Source: Rhodoplanes sp. Z2-YC6860 (GTDB lineage Bacteria; Pseudomonadota; Alphaproteobacteria; Rhizobiales; Xanthobacteraceae). From it: a stretch of 64,000 nucleotides of DNA. The notes under the pieces were generated by a model, which made no database searches, was not told where the DNA came from, and was given only the letters and a program-made list of their open reading frames with translations. The stretch is from positions 7,400,029 through 7,464,028 of the forward strand of contig NZ_CP007440.1 of assembly GCF_001579845.1 (NCBI RefSeq), read 5' to 3'. Every line of letters starts with the position of its first letter. Positions within the stretch are counted from its first letter, which is position 1. Positions 18,167-27,844 of the stretch are shown piece after piece. Both the position numbers and the translations under genes were made by a program.

Positions 18167-21100
18167 GTGCGGCAAAGACGCAGAACATATCGCGACCGTG
18201 CTGATGACGAGGACCTCGGTGAAGGCCTCGCGTCCGTGCATGACCGTCTCGATAACCTGACGCGGCAGCTCGAGCGCATGGCGCAAGCTGGCTTCGCGCA
18301 GCAAGCGGCCGCGCCGCAGCCCACACCTGCCCCTCAGCCTGTCGCTGCGCCTCAGCCTGCGCCTGTTGCGCCGGTCGTGCACAGAGCGCCGCCGCCTCCA
18401 CCCGCACCATTCGCAGACCCGCACGCATCGGATCTCGTCGCCGACGCGTTGGCGCGACTCGATCGCCGCCTCGATCAGGTGATCGCAGAAGGCCACGCGG
18501 TGGCGGAGAACATTGGCCGTCAAGATTTGGGCCGCCAAGATTTGGACCGCCAAGATTCGGGCCGCCAAGAGTTGGGCCGCCAGCAGCAACGCCACGCGCC
18601 GCAGTCGCGGCCACAGCCACAACCACAACCACAGCCACAGCCACAGCGTCCGGCGCCGACACCGCAATTCGCCGCCATGCCGCCGCAGCCTGCCGTGCCG
18701 AAGCAGGGACCGGCGAACTGGGCCGATCAGATCTCGGCACGTCAGCGCGCACTCGACGGCGGCGCCGCAATGCCGGGTCGCGCCGTGCGGCGCGCTGCGT
18801 CTGCGCCTGCGCGCGCAATGCCCGGACAAGACACCTTGGCTCAGGCAATGCCGGCTCAGGCAATGCCAGCTCAAGCGATGCCGGCTCAGACCGTGCACGC
18901 CCCGGCCTCGCACGCTCCTGCGATGCCCGCGCCGCAGGCACCCCAGATGCCGCAGGGGTGGAATGCGCCCGACATGAGCGGGGTTGAACGGGAGCTCCGC
19001 GACATCAACGCGCAGCTCTCGTCGCTGCACCGGCCCTACGAAAACGCCATCGCGGCGCTCCGCAACGAAGTCGTCGAGATGGGCCGCGCGCTGACGGACG
19101 CGCTGCCGCGCCGCGCGATCGAAACGCTCGAAGGTGAGGTGCGTTCGCTCTCGGAGCGCATCGACCGCAGCCGGCAGGCTGGCGCCGAGGGCGCGTCGCT
19201 CTCCGCGGTCGAGCAAGAGCTCGCCGAGGTGCGCAACGCGCTGCACCGTCTGACGCCGGCCGAGAATCTCGTCGGCTTCGAAGACGCGGTGCGCAGCCTG
19301 TCGCACAAGATCGATACCATCGCGCAGGGCGCGATCCAGGGAACGGGCGATCCGCTCGCCTTCAAGCAGCTCGAACAGGCCGTGGTGCAGCTGCGCGGCA
19401 TCGTTTCCCACGTCGCCTCCGACGATACGCTGGCGCAGCTTGCCGCCGAGGTGCGCAATCTGTCGTTGCAGTTCGAACGCGCCGCGACCGAAAGCAATTC
19501 CGAAGCCCTGACGCGGCTCGAAGCGCGAGTCGCTTCGCTGATGGAGCGCGGCCACGTGGTGCCGCCGGAGCTCGAAGTCTCGATCCGCCAGCTGAGCGAG
19601 CGGCTCGACCGCATGCAGCTCAGCCAGGGCGATCGGCTCGCGCTCGAAGCGCTCGAGGATCGCATCGCCAAGCTTTCGCAAAAGCTCGATTCCTCTGACC
19701 AGCGGCTCGGCCAGCTCGATGCCATCGGGCGCGGGCTTGCCGATCTGCTGGTGCACCTCCAAGAAATGAAGAACGCCGGCCGCGCCATGCGCGCCGCGCC
19801 GCCTGCCGAACCCTCGCAAGAGCCGGCACCGCAGCCGGCGCCTGTTGCCGCACCCGCGCCCGCCCGTGCGCAAACACCTGTTCACGTCCAGGCCCCGGTC
19901 CACGCCAAGGCGCCTGCCCACGCGCAAGCCTCGCCGCTCGATCTCATTCCGGACATGCCCGAGGAGATCGCGCCCGAGATGGTCCAGACAGAGGCGCCGC
20001 AGCCGGCGCCGATGCCAGCGCCGCCTCCCGCGCCCAAATCTGCCGCGCCGATGGCTGCCCTGCCCATGGCTGCCGCGCCGCAACCCTTGCCGGCGAAGCG
20101 CGCGCCGCAAATGCCGCGCGGCCCTCAGCTGCAGCCGATCGATCCGAATCTGCCGCCCGACACGCCGCTCGAGCCTGGCAGCGGCATCCCGCGCATGCGG
20201 CCGGGCTCCGCCGCGGCCCGCATCGCTGCGTCCGAAGCCGCATTGAGTGGCTTCCGCGCCGCGGCCGCCGACCCAGCCAGCCGGGCTGCAGCGCTTTTGG
20301 CGGCCCGCAACGCCGCCAAGTCCGCCTCTCTCGATACGCCGCTGCCCCCGTCAAAGGTCCGCGAACCGAAAAAATCGCGCGGCTTCAAATGGCCGTTCAG
20401 CAAGAAGGCCAAGGCAAGTGTCGAGCCGCAACTGCCGCCCGCGCCCGCACAGCCGGTCGTCCAGCCGCCCGTCCAGACGGCGACGCCCGCCGCACCGGCG
20501 AAGCCGGCCGCGGCGGCGACGCCGGCAGCGGCGACCGCGCCTGTGTCACTGATGCCGGGCGCGGAGTTGCCCAACGCCGATGTCGCCGAATTGCTCGCGC
20601 CGCGCGGCTGGCGGCTCGGACTCCTCGTCAAGAAGCTTCTGATCGCCGGCAGCGTCGCCGCCATCATCGTCGGCGGCGCGTTGATGGTGTTCAACATGAT
20701 CTCGTCGCCGGAGCTGCCGCCGCTGCCCAGCACCGACCTGCCGGACACGCTGGAGGTGCCAGCAAATCCGCCTGCCAGCACACCGAGCCAGCCAGCGCCC
20801 CGAGGCTTGCCGAACCAGGGCTCGCTCACGCCGTCGGCCAACCCCGATGTCACGGGCCAGATCGGCAACGGCAGTTCGCCATTCTTCGATCCAAGCACGA
20901 TGATGATGCAGCGCCCGCAGGGCGGCGACGTCACGGGCTCGATCGTCCCCAAGACCACGCCGTCGCGCTCGCACATAGCGGCGCCCGCGCCGGTGGCGAC
21001 CGCCGCGACGGCTCCAGCCGGGCCGACGGGCAATTCGGCGGTCGATGCCCTGCCAAGCTCGATCAGCACGATCATGCGCCAAGCGCTCGTTGCGAACGAG

Positions 21101-21724
21101 CCGGGCGCCGAATACGAGCTCGGCATCCGCTACCTCGATGGCCGCGGCGTGCCGCAAAATGCCGCCGAAGCGGTGCGCTGGCTGCAACGCGCCTCGGATG
21201 CGGGCTTTGCGCCGGCGCAATTCCGCCTTGCCGGTCTCAACGAAAAGGGCGACGGCGTGCGCAAGGACGTGCAGGCCGCCCGCAGGCTCTATCTCGCGGC
21301 GGCCGGCAAGGGCCACGCCAAGGCCATGCACAATCTGGCGGTGCTGTACGCGGAAGGCATCGACGGCAAGCCCGACTACAAGGCCGCCAGCGAGTGGTTC
21401 CGCAAGGCCGCGAACTACGGCTTGGCCGACAGCCAGTACAATCTCGCCATTCTGTTTGCCCGCGGCATCGGTGTGCAGTCCAATCTCGCCGAATCCTACC
21501 GCTGGTTCTCGTTGGCCGCTGCCGCCGGCGACACCGAGGCTGCCAAGAAGCGCGATGAGGTCGCGACGAGGCTCGACGCGCAGTCGCTCAGCACGGCCAA
21601 GGCCGCGGCTCGGGACTTTATCGCCGAACGTGAGCCCGATGAGGCGACCAATCTACGGGCGCCGCCGGGCGGCTGGGACAAGGTGCCTGCGCTTCCAGCA
21701 AAGCCGAAGCGGCCCGCGCCATAG
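18167..21724 (+). CDS. podJ: PodJ-like polar organising protein with Sel1 repeats
   Basis: 1185 residues, GTG start at 18167 behind GAAGGA; no earlier in-frame start exists because a TGA lies at 18125. Layout: charged start; Pro/Ala/Gln-rich linker (about 45-275) with tandem repeats; coiled-coil-rich region (about 275-540); second Pro/Ala linker; one membrane segment near 817-845 (KKLLIAGSVAAIIVGGALM); periplasmic Ser/Pro stretch; four Sel1-like repeats (about 980-1140, e.g. YELGIRYLDGRGVPQN). This order matches Caulobacter and rhizobial PodJ, which mark a cell pole and recruit polarity factors. No C-terminal peptidoglycan-binding domain is seen. Confidence 0.82.
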   Translation: MRQRRRTYRDRADDEDLGEGLASVHDRLDNLTRQLERMAQAGFAQQAAAPQPTPAPQPVAAPQPAPVAPVVHRAPPPPPAPFADPHASDLVADALARLDRRLDQVIAEGHAVAENIGRQDLGRQDLDRQDSGRQELGRQQQRHAPQSRPQPQPQPQPQPQRPAPTPQFAAMPPQPAVPKQGPANWADQISARQRALDGGAAMPGRAVRRAASAPARAMPGQDTLAQAMPAQAMPAQAMPAQTVHAPASHAPAMPAPQAPQMPQGWNAPDMSGVERELRDINAQLSSLHRPYENAIAALRNEVVEMGRALTDALPRRAIETLEGEVRSLSERIDRSRQAGAEGASLSAVEQELAEVRNALHRLTPAENLVGFEDAVRSLSHKIDTIAQGAIQGTGDPLAFKQLEQAVVQLRGIVSHVASDDTLAQLAAEVRNLSLQFERAATESNSEALTRLEARVASLMERGHVVPPELEVSIRQLSERLDRMQLSQGDRLALEALEDRIAKLSQKLDSSDQRLGQLDAIGRGLADLLVHLQEMKNAGRAMRAAPPAEPSQEPAPQPAPVAAPAPARAQTPVHVQAPVHAKAPAHAQASPLDLIPDMPEEIAPEMVQTEAPQPAPMPAPPPAPKSAAPMAALPMAAAPQPLPAKRAPQMPRGPQLQPIDPNLPPDTPLEPGSGIPRMRPGSAAARIAASEAALSGFRAAAADPASRAAALLAARNAAKSASLDTPLPPSKVREPKKSRGFKWPFSKKAKASVEPQLPPAPAQPVVQPPVQTATPAAPAKPAAAATPAAATAPVSLMPGAELPNADVAELLAPRGWRLGLLVKKLLIAGSVAAIIVGGALMVFNMISSPELPPLPSTDLPDTLEVPANPPASTPSQPAPRGLPNQGSLTPSANPDVTGQIGNGSSPFFDPSTMMMQRPQGGDVTGSIVPKTTPSRSHIAAPAPVATAATAPAGPTGNSAVDALPSSISTIMRQALVANEPGAEYELGIRYLDGRGVPQNAAEAVRWLQRASDAGFAPAQFRLAGLNEKGDGVRKDVQAARRLYLAAAGKGHAKAMHNLAVLYAEGIDGKPDYKAASEWFRKAANYGLADSQYNLAILFARGIGVQSNLAESYRWFSLAAAAGDTEAAKKRDEVATRLDAQSLSTAKAAARDFIAEREPDEATNLRAPPGGWDKVPALPAKPKRPAP
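18515..18589 (+). repeat. Five tandem 15-bp units coding for GRQDL-like pentapeptides
   Basis: Five in-frame 15-bp units (18515, 18530, 18545, 18560, 18575) encode GRQDL, GRQDL, DRQDS, GRQEL, GRQQQ in the linker of the PodJ-like protein. The near identity of units 1-4 at DNA level indicates recent slippage or unequal crossover. Confidence 0.9.
18611..18646 (+). repeat. Six tandem CCACAR hexamers coding for poly-(Pro-Gln)
   Basis: Six consecutive copies of CCACAG or CCACAA encode (PQ)6 in the PodJ-like linker. A pure in-frame hexamer run is prone to length change without frameshift. Confidence 0.9.
18839..18883 (+). repeat. Three tandem 15-bp units coding for AQAMP pentapeptides
   Basis: Units at 18839, 18854 and 18869 (GCTCAGGCAATGCCG and close variants) encode AQAMP three times in the same linker. 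A fourth, degenerate unit follows. Confidence 0.85.
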
Positions 21725-21903
21725 TGTTCGCATTGTCGTCTTACGTACGACAACAACGAATTGAACAAGGTGCATCGCTCCGTGAGATTTTGCGTGGACA
21801 TCCGCGCATTCGGGCCTATACGAACAGGACCTGAATTGCCGCGGCAGGCATGATGTGACGTGACGCCTCGGGCCTGACCTCGCCATCAATCTGGACCGCC
21901 TGC

Positions 21904-22827
21904 GTGCAGATTTACCTCCCGATCGCCGATCTCCCCGTCGACATTTTCCTGGTTCTTGCCATGGGGCTCGCGGTCGGGTTCATCTCCGGCATGTTCGGGA
22001 TCGGCGGCGGCTTTCTCATGACGCCGCTGCTGATCTTCATCGGCATCTCGCCGGCCGTGGCGGTCGCAAGCGTGGCAAGCCACATCGCCGCCTCGTCGTG
22101 CTCGGGCGTGATCTCCTATTGGCGAAGGCGAGCGGTCGACCTGTCGCTCGGCCTCATGCTGCTTGCCGGCGGCATATTGGGCACCGCGGTCGGTGTCTGG
22201 CTGTTCACCTTGCTGCGCTCACTGGGCCAGCTCGACCTGGCCATCGGCATCTCTTACGTGGTGCTGCTGAGCGCCGTCGGCGGCCTGATGATCAATGAGA
22301 GCGTGCGCGCGATCCTCCGCGAGCAGCGCGGTAAGCCGGTGGCGCTGCGGCGCGGCGGTGCGCACACCTGGGTGCACGGCCTGCCGCTGAAGATGCGGTT
22401 CAAGCGTTCCAAGATTTATGTCTCGGCGATCCCGGTCTGGGGCATCGGCTTCATCATCGGCTTCGTCGGCGCCGTGATGGGCATCGGCGGCGGGTTTCTG
22501 CTGGTGCCGATGCTGATCTATTTCCTGCACGTGCCGACCGCGACCGTGATCGGCACCTCGATGGTGCTCACGCTGATCACCATGGCATCGGCGACCGTGA
22601 TGCATGCCACGACCAACCATCTGGTCGATGCCGTGCTGGCGCTGATCCTGATGATCGGCGGCACGATCGGAGCGCAGTTCGGGGCGCGAGCCGGACAGAA
22701 CATGCGCGGCGAGCGGCTGCGGCTGCTGCTCGGCCTCCTGGTGCTCGCGGTGGGCCTGCGCTTCGCCTATCAGCTCGTGGTGCAGCCGGGTGATCTCTAT
22801 TCGATCCGTCAGGCGGGGGCTGAATGA
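21904..22827 (+). CDS. TSUP (TauE/SafE) family membrane permease
   Basis: GTG start at 21904; 307 residues. Two similar halves each carry the family glycine motif: GFISGMFGIGGGFLMTPLL near residue 25 and GFVGAVMGIGGGFLLVPML near 190, with about eight membrane segments. TSUP proteins export or import sulfite, sulfoacetate or related anions. The next gene overlaps by 4 bases (ATGA) and encodes an exported TIGR02186-type protein, so the two are translationally coupled and probably work together in the envelope. Confidence 0.92.
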   Translation: MQIYLPIADLPVDIFLVLAMGLAVGFISGMFGIGGGFLMTPLLIFIGISPAVAVASVASHIAASSCSGVISYWRRRAVDLSLGLMLLAGGILGTAVGVWLFTLLRSLGQLDLAIGISYVVLLSAVGGLMINESVRAILREQRGKPVALRRGGAHTWVHGLPLKMRFKRSKIYVSAIPVWGIGFIIGFVGAVMGIGGGFLLVPMLIYFLHVPTATVIGTSMVLTLITMASATVMHATTNHLVDAVLALILMIGGTIGAQFGARAGQNMRGERLRLLLGLLVLAVGLRFAYQLVVQPGDLYSIRQAGAE

Positions 22828-23609
22828 TGCGTCGGCTCGCCACCGCGGCACTGGCACTTGGAGCCCTCCTCACCGCCGGCTCGCCGGTTTCGGCCGAGCG
22901 GCTGGTGGCGACGCTGTCGCGCCACCAGGTGTCGGTTACGTCGAACTTCACCGGAACCTCGATCGTGCTGTTCGGCACCATCGAGCCGGACACGCCCGCC
23001 TCCCGCCGCCGCACCACCGGCTATGACCTCGTCGTGACCGTCACGGGGCCCAAGCAGACGCTGGTGGCGCGCAAGAAGGAGCGTGTGCTGGGCATCTGGA
23101 CCAACATGGACTCCCGGACCTTCGTCAATGTGCCGAGCTATCTCGCGGTGCTGACGACGCAGCCGGTCGAGCAGTTCACCACGCCCGACACGATCAAGCA
23201 GCAGCAGCTCGGCCTCGACAGCATCCTCCTGCCGCAGCAGATCGGACCGGATCTCGGCGATCCGGGGCCAAGCGACGTGTTCCGGCGGCAATTCGTTCGG
23301 CTGAAGCAGGAGCACAAGCTCTTTCTGCAGACCACGAACGGCGTGACTATGCTGACGCCGACCGTGTTCCGCACCGACATGGCGCTGCCCGCCGAGGCGT
23401 CGATCGGCAACTACGATGTCGACGTCCGGGTGTTCGCCGACCGCCAGGTGGTGGCCCGCACCAGCTCGGCCTTCGAGATCATCAAGGTCGGCTTCGAGCA
23501 GTTCGTCGCCAATGCGGCGCGCGAATATGGCTTCATCTACGGCCTCGCAGCCGCCATGATGGCGGTGGTGACGGGCTGGTTCGCCTCGGTGGTCTTCCGG
23601 CGCGATTAG
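22824..23609 (+). CDS. Exported, membrane-anchored TIGR02186-type protein
   Basis: 261 residues. Signal peptide to about residue 25 (AGSPVSAE), a beta-rich body (TLSRHQVSVTSNFTGTSIVL, then VTVTGPKQTLVARKKERVLG), and one C-terminal membrane segment (IYGLAAAMMAVVTGWFASVVF) so the bulk should face the periplasm. Such proteins (TIGR02186) are known as neighbours of TauE/SafE permeases in Alphaproteobacteria, and here the start codon overlaps that permease's stop. Function unproven. Confidence 0.83.
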   Translation: MMRRLATAALALGALLTAGSPVSAERLVATLSRHQVSVTSNFTGTSIVLFGTIEPDTPASRRRTTGYDLVVTVTGPKQTLVARKKERVLGIWTNMDSRTFVNVPSYLAVLTTQPVEQFTTPDTIKQQQLGLDSILLPQQIGPDLGDPGPSDVFRRQFVRLKQEHKLFLQTTNGVTMLTPTVFRTDMALPAEASIGNYDVDVRVFADRQVVARTSSAFEIIKVGFEQFVANAAREYGFIYGLAAAMMAVVTGWFASVVFRRD

Positions 23610-23626
23610 ATTCACCGTCGTGTCTT

Positions 23627-24382
23627 CTACGGCGGATCGAGGCCTTTGGATTTCAACACCGGCGCGGCTTCGGCCGATGTCAGAAACTCGACCAGCTCCT
23701 GCGCGGCCTTCGGATCGCCTGGTTTGGCCGACAGGCCTGCCGAAAACACGATGATCTGCTGCAACTCCTTCGGCAGCGGCGAGGCATCAATGCCGGCCAC
23801 CGCCTTCAGCTCAGGCATCTGCTGGGCCGCCATGTCGGCCTCGCCGCGCACCACCAACTCGGCCACATAGCCGGTGCCGACCGGCATGGCCTTGGTCTTG
23901 GCCTTCATCTCGTCGGCGATGCCGAGCCGATCGAACACCGCAAGCATGTGCTTGCCGCTTTCGGCGCCTTCGTTCCTGGCGAAGCTTTTGACCGCAAGCA
24001 GCGTGCGCTTGACGCCCTCGAGCGAGGACACGTCCGGCTTGGGTGAGCCGGCGCGCACGCCAAGGCCGATGCTGGAGCGTGCGTAATCGGCGCGGCGGGC
24101 GATCTTGCCTTGCTTGACGAGAGCGTCGGTCGCCTCAGCGGTGAGGATGGAGACGTCGAAGCTCTCGCCCGCCGTGATGCGCTCGATGATCGTCTTCGAC
24201 GGCGTGTGCACGATCGTGACCTTGTGCGGCGACTTGTGCTCGAACTGCTCGACCAGCGCCGTGATCGTGGTCCGCATCGGCGCCGGGCACATCAGCTTGA
24301 TCTCGGCCGCGTTCGCGCCTGCAACCGGCAGCGCCGTCGCCAGTGCGAGGACAACAGCAACAAGTCGGATTTTTGGATGCAC
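23627..24382 (-). CDS. ModA-like extracellular solute-binding protein
   Basis: GTG start at 24382; 251 residues with a signal peptide (residues 1-25, ANAAEIKLMC). The ModA-type periplasmic-binding fold is visible: ALVEQFEHKSPHKVTIVH, AGESFDVSILTAEATDALV, then GYVAELVVRGEADMAAQQM. No permease or ATPase genes are adjacent, so it is an orphan binding protein; molybdate is one option, but many orphan ModA-like proteins in these bacteria have unknown ligands. Confidence 0.85.
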   Translation of the reverse strand: MHPKIRLVAVVLALATALPVAGANAAEIKLMCPAPMRTTITALVEQFEHKSPHKVTIVHTPSKTIIERITAGESFDVSILTAEATDALVKQGKIARRADYARSSIGLGVRAGSPKPDVSSLEGVKRTLLAVKSFARNEGAESGKHMLAVFDRLGIADEMKAKTKAMPVGTGYVAELVVRGEADMAAQQMPELKAVAGIDASPLPKELQQIIVFSAGLSAKPGDPKAAQELVEFLTSAEAAPVLKSKGLDPP

Positions 24383-24443
24383 GTCACAACCCCTGCCCGA
24401 TCTGGAACCCCGATCTTAGCCGAGCAGAGCTGGCTGGAAACCG

Positions 24444-25172
24444 TCAGTCCGGCAGGCAGTGCTTTGCGGCCACCGCATAGACCCGTTCGAGCCCCAGCAT
24501 GTGAGCCGTGAACGAAAGCGTCTCGAACACGTTGGCGAAAGCGCGATCGCGCACGTTCAGGCCGCCGGTATAGGCGCCGAAGGCCGGCATCACGAGCCGC
24601 ACGCCATCGGTCGCAAAGCAACGACGGCTCACCGCGCGGCCGCGCCGCGCCACGCGGGCCACCGGATGCAGATGGCCGGCGACCTCGCCGCGTTCTTCGC
24701 CGCCCGGCTCATGGCGGAACGTCAACCCGCCGAGCCTGATCTCAGGCGCGAACCGTCCGCCGATGTTGTCGGCCGGATCGGGATCGTGATTGCCGGCGAT
24801 CCAGACCCAGTCGCGGCCGCGCTGCATCGCCTTCAGCGTCGCGCGATCGGTATCCGCCAGCCGCGCCGGACCGCGACCGTCGTGGAAGCTGTCACCCAAG
24901 GCGATCACCAGCCGCGGCGCATAATGCGCCATCAGCGCGCCGAGCCGGGCGAGCGTTGCCGCCGTGTCATAAGGCGGCAGCAGCACCCCGCGTGCGGCGA
25001 AGCTCGAGCCTTTTTCCAGATGCAGGTCGGCGACCGCAAGCATGCCATGCTCGGGCCAGAACAACGCGCCGGCCACATCGGCATGCAGTTCGACGCCGGC
25101 GAGCACCAGCGCACCGGAGGCTGTGCGCGGATTCGTGTCGGACGTGAGCTTGGCGGCCGGTGTATAAGACAT
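24444..25172 (-). CDS. pdeM: Ligase-associated DNA damage response phosphoesterase PdeM
   Basis: 242 residues, calcineurin-like metallophosphoesterase. Metal-ligand motifs are ADLHLEKG near residue 49, GDSFHDGRG near 92, GNHDPDP near 127 and GHLHP near 165. This is the endonuclease member of the ligase-associated repair set (TIGR04123 type). It lies 83 bases after the DEXH helicase gene on the same strand, the usual pairing. Likely acts on damaged DNA in the cytoplasm with the helicase, exonuclease and ligase encoded nearby. Confidence 0.93.
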   Translation of the reverse strand: MSYTPAAKLTSDTNPRTASGALVLAGVELHADVAGALFWPEHGMLAVADLHLEKGSSFAARGVLLPPYDTAATLARLGALMAHYAPRLVIALGDSFHDGRGPARLADTDRATLKAMQRGRDWVWIAGNHDPDPADNIGGRFAPEIRLGGLTFRHEPGGEERGEVAGHLHPVARVARRGRAVSRRCFATDGVRLVMPAFGAYTGGLNVRDRAFANVFETLSFTAHMLGLERVYAVAAKHCLPD

Positions 25173-25255
25173 CCGCTATTTCTTCGAGCCTGCTATCAAA
25201 AGACACGCCCGCAGTGCCTGCGCAAAGAACGGTGCGGCCGTCGGAACCATGCGCC

Positions 25256-27832
25256 TCATTCCATGGCCTCCTTGATCAAATCGTCGGCGGCCTCGGCCAT
25301 CACGGCCTCGGATGCCTCGCCAGAAACCGACTCGCGTCCGATCTCGAGCATCACCGGTACCGCAAGCGGCGATACGTGGTCGAGCGCTTTATGGACGATT
25401 CGCCCGCGGATGCGCGAGAGCATTTCGCCGAGCCGCTTGATGTCAAGGAGACCGGTCGCAGCGTCGGCGCGCGCCGCGCGTAAAAGTACGTGGTCGGCCT
25501 GATGCTTGCGCAGCACGTCATAGACCAGATCGGTCGAAATGGTGACCTGCCGCCGCGATTTCTCCTCCCCCGGAAAGCGGCGCTCGATCAATCCGGCGAT
25601 GATGGCGCAATTGCGGAAGGTGCGTTTCATCAGGGCGGATTCCGCGAGCCAGGCTTCGAGATCGTCGCCCAGCATGTCCTCGTCGAACAGTTGCGGCAAT
25701 AACAGCTCGCCGCGCGATATCTTGAACCCCACGTCGCCAAGGCCCCAGATCGCCAGCGCATACTCGTTGGCGACGAAGCCCATAGGCTTGAGCCTTGCAC
25801 GCTCCATCCGCCGCGTCAGCAGCATGCCGAGGGTCACATGCGCCAAGCGTCCTTCGAACGGATAACAGACCACATAAAATTTATCGCCGCGCGGAAAAGT
25901 TTCGACCAGGAGTTCATCCTGTCGCGGCACCAGCGAGCGCCATTGCTGGATGCGCAGCCATTCGCCCACCGGCTGAGGCAGATGCCCCCACTGCTGGGGC
26001 TCCGACAGCATCTTCCGGACCCGCGCCGCGAGATATGTCGAGAGCGGAAACTTGCCGCCCTCGTAGGACGGCACCTTGGGGTCCTTGTCGTTGCTGCGCG
26101 AGACATAGACCTCGTCCTCGACGAGCGCCTCGTATTTCAGGATCTCGCCGGCGAACACGAAGGTGTCGCCCGGCACCATCATCTCGATAAAATATTCCTC
26201 GACCTCGCCCAGCAGCCGCCCGCCGCGCGCAATCGCGCCCGTGTGCCCTGAGCCACCAGCGCGCGAACGCACGAGGCGGACCTTCAGCATGTCGGCTTCG
26301 ACGATGGTGCCGATGTTCATGCGGTAGCGCTGCGCCACCATTGGATTGGCGACGCGCCAGCGGCCGTCCTTGTTTTGGCGAATCTTGGCGAAGCGCTCAT
26401 AGGCCTTGAGCGCGTAGCCGCCGGTCGCGACGAAATCGAGCACCGCATCGAAGTCAGCACGACTCAGTCCGGCATAGGGCGCGGCGGATCGGACTTCGGC
26501 ATAAAGCTCGTCGGCCAGGAAAGCTTCGCCGCAGGCGCAGCCGAGCACGTGCTGGGCCAGCACGTCGAGCCCGCCGATGCGAAGCGGCGGCGTGTCCTGC
26601 GCGTTGTCGGCGACCGCGCCGATCGCCGCCTCGCATTCCAGCACCTCGAAGCGGTTGGCTGGCACCAGGACGCCGCGCGACGGCTCGTCGAGCCGGTGGT
26701 TGGCGCGGCCGATGCGCTGCAACAGCCGCGACGAACCTTTGGGTGCGCCCACGTTGATGACGAGGTCGATGTCGCCCCAGTCGATGCCGAGATCGAGCGA
26801 GGAGGTGCAGACAACCGCCCGGAGTTTGCCTGCGGTCATCGCCTGCTCGACCTTGCGCCGCTGCGCGACGTCGAGCGAACCGTGATGCAGCGCGATCGCC
26901 AGCGAATCTTCGTTGATCTCCCACAGCGCGTGAAAGATCATCTCGGCCTGGCTGCGGGTGTTGACGAACACCAGCGTCATCTTGTGCTGCTTGATCAGCT
27001 CGTAGATCTGCGGAAAGGCGTGCCGTGCCGAATGGCCGGCCCAGGGCAGATACTCGCCGGGCGCCATCATGGTGACGTTTGGCTCGGCGCCGCCGGAGGC
27101 GATCACCAAGTCAGCAAGGTGCTGGCCGTGCTCGGGCTGCGGCACGAGATAGCGGCAGAGGTCGTCGGGTTCGGCGACGGTCGCCGACAATCCAGTCATG
27201 GCGAGGTCGGGTGCAAGCCGCCACAGCCGGGCGAGATCGAGCGACAGCAGATCGCCGCGTTTGGAGGTGACGAGCGCGTGCAATTCGTCGAGCACGATGC
27301 GCTTGAGGTTGCCGAACAGGAACGGCGCGTCGGCGCTGGCGAGCAGCAGCGCGAGCTGCTCCGGCGTGGTGAGCAGGATGTCGGGCGGATCGCGGCGCTG
27401 GCGTTGGCGCTTGGAGGTCGGCGTATCGCCGGTGCGGGTCTCGATGCGGATCAGCAGCCCCATCTCGCGCACCGGCGTTTCCAGGTTGCGCGCGATGTCG
27501 ACGGCGAGTGCCTTCAACGGTGAGATGTAGAGCGTGTGCAAGCCGCCAGCGCGGCGCACGTCGCGGCCGGTGGACATCAGCGAGCGTGATTTTTTGGCTT
27601 GGTTCTTCCGACTGTCGTCTGCTTGCTCGCTTAGCTCCACCAGCGTCGGCAGAAAGCCCGCGAGCGTCTTGCCGCCGCCGGTGGGCGCGATCAGCAGCAC
27701 CGACTTTCCCTGCCGGGCGCGCGACAGCAACTCCAATTGATGCGCGCGCGGCGTCCAGCCGCGCGAGGCGAACCATCGCGAAAACGTCTCCGGCAGCAGT
27801 TCGGCAGTGTCGGTCGGTTCCGCGAGGCTCAT
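25256..27832 (-). CDS. Ligase-associated DEXH-box DNA helicase (Lhr family)
   Basis: 858 residues. Superfamily 2 motifs: Walker A APTGGGKT at residues 49-56, VLDELHAL (DEXH), GLSATVAEP (motif III) and QRIGRANHR (motif VI), followed by the Lhr winged helix and C-terminal DUF4055-like core. This matches the helicase of the ligase-associated DNA damage response set (TIGR04121 type). It moves on single-stranded DNA and probably prepares substrates for PdeM, encoded just downstream. The exonuclease and ligase partners are about 3.3 kb away on the other strand. Confidence 0.94.
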   Translation of the reverse strand: MSLAEPTDTAELLPETFSRWFASRGWTPRAHQLELLSRARQGKSVLLIAPTGGGKTLAGFLPTLVELSEQADDSRKNQAKKSRSLMSTGRDVRRAGGLHTLYISPLKALAVDIARNLETPVREMGLLIRIETRTGDTPTSKRQRQRRDPPDILLTTPEQLALLLASADAPFLFGNLKRIVLDELHALVTSKRGDLLSLDLARLWRLAPDLAMTGLSATVAEPDDLCRYLVPQPEHGQHLADLVIASGGAEPNVTMMAPGEYLPWAGHSARHAFPQIYELIKQHKMTLVFVNTRSQAEMIFHALWEINEDSLAIALHHGSLDVAQRRKVEQAMTAGKLRAVVCTSSLDLGIDWGDIDLVINVGAPKGSSRLLQRIGRANHRLDEPSRGVLVPANRFEVLECEAAIGAVADNAQDTPPLRIGGLDVLAQHVLGCACGEAFLADELYAEVRSAAPYAGLSRADFDAVLDFVATGGYALKAYERFAKIRQNKDGRWRVANPMVAQRYRMNIGTIVEADMLKVRLVRSRAGGSGHTGAIARGGRLLGEVEEYFIEMMVPGDTFVFAGEILKYEALVEDEVYVSRSNDKDPKVPSYEGGKFPLSTYLAARVRKMLSEPQQWGHLPQPVGEWLRIQQWRSLVPRQDELLVETFPRGDKFYVVCYPFEGRLAHVTLGMLLTRRMERARLKPMGFVANEYALAIWGLGDVGFKISRGELLLPQLFDEDMLGDDLEAWLAESALMKRTFRNCAIIAGLIERRFPGEEKSRRQVTISTDLVYDVLRKHQADHVLLRAARADAATGLLDIKRLGEMLSRIRGRIVHKALDHVSPLAVPVMLEIGRESVSGEASEAVMAEAADDLIKEAME

Positions 27833-27844
27833 ATCCTGCCAATG

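Noticed and set aside
18515..18646. Tandem repeats that could be taken for a CRISPR array
   Set aside because: Units are 15 and 6 bases, in frame, contiguous and without spacers, so they are coding repeats.
18095..20110. A 671-codon open frame on the minus strand, antisense to the PodJ-like gene
   Set aside because: Arg/His-rich, low-complexity shadow of the Pro/Ala-rich plus-strand repeats; no ribosome site or family features, and the plus frame has Sel1 and coiled-coil domains.
21733..21753. Hairpin TTGTCGT-N7-ACGACAA after the PodJ-like stop
   Set aside because: A 7-bp stem with no T-tract after it; not called as a terminator.
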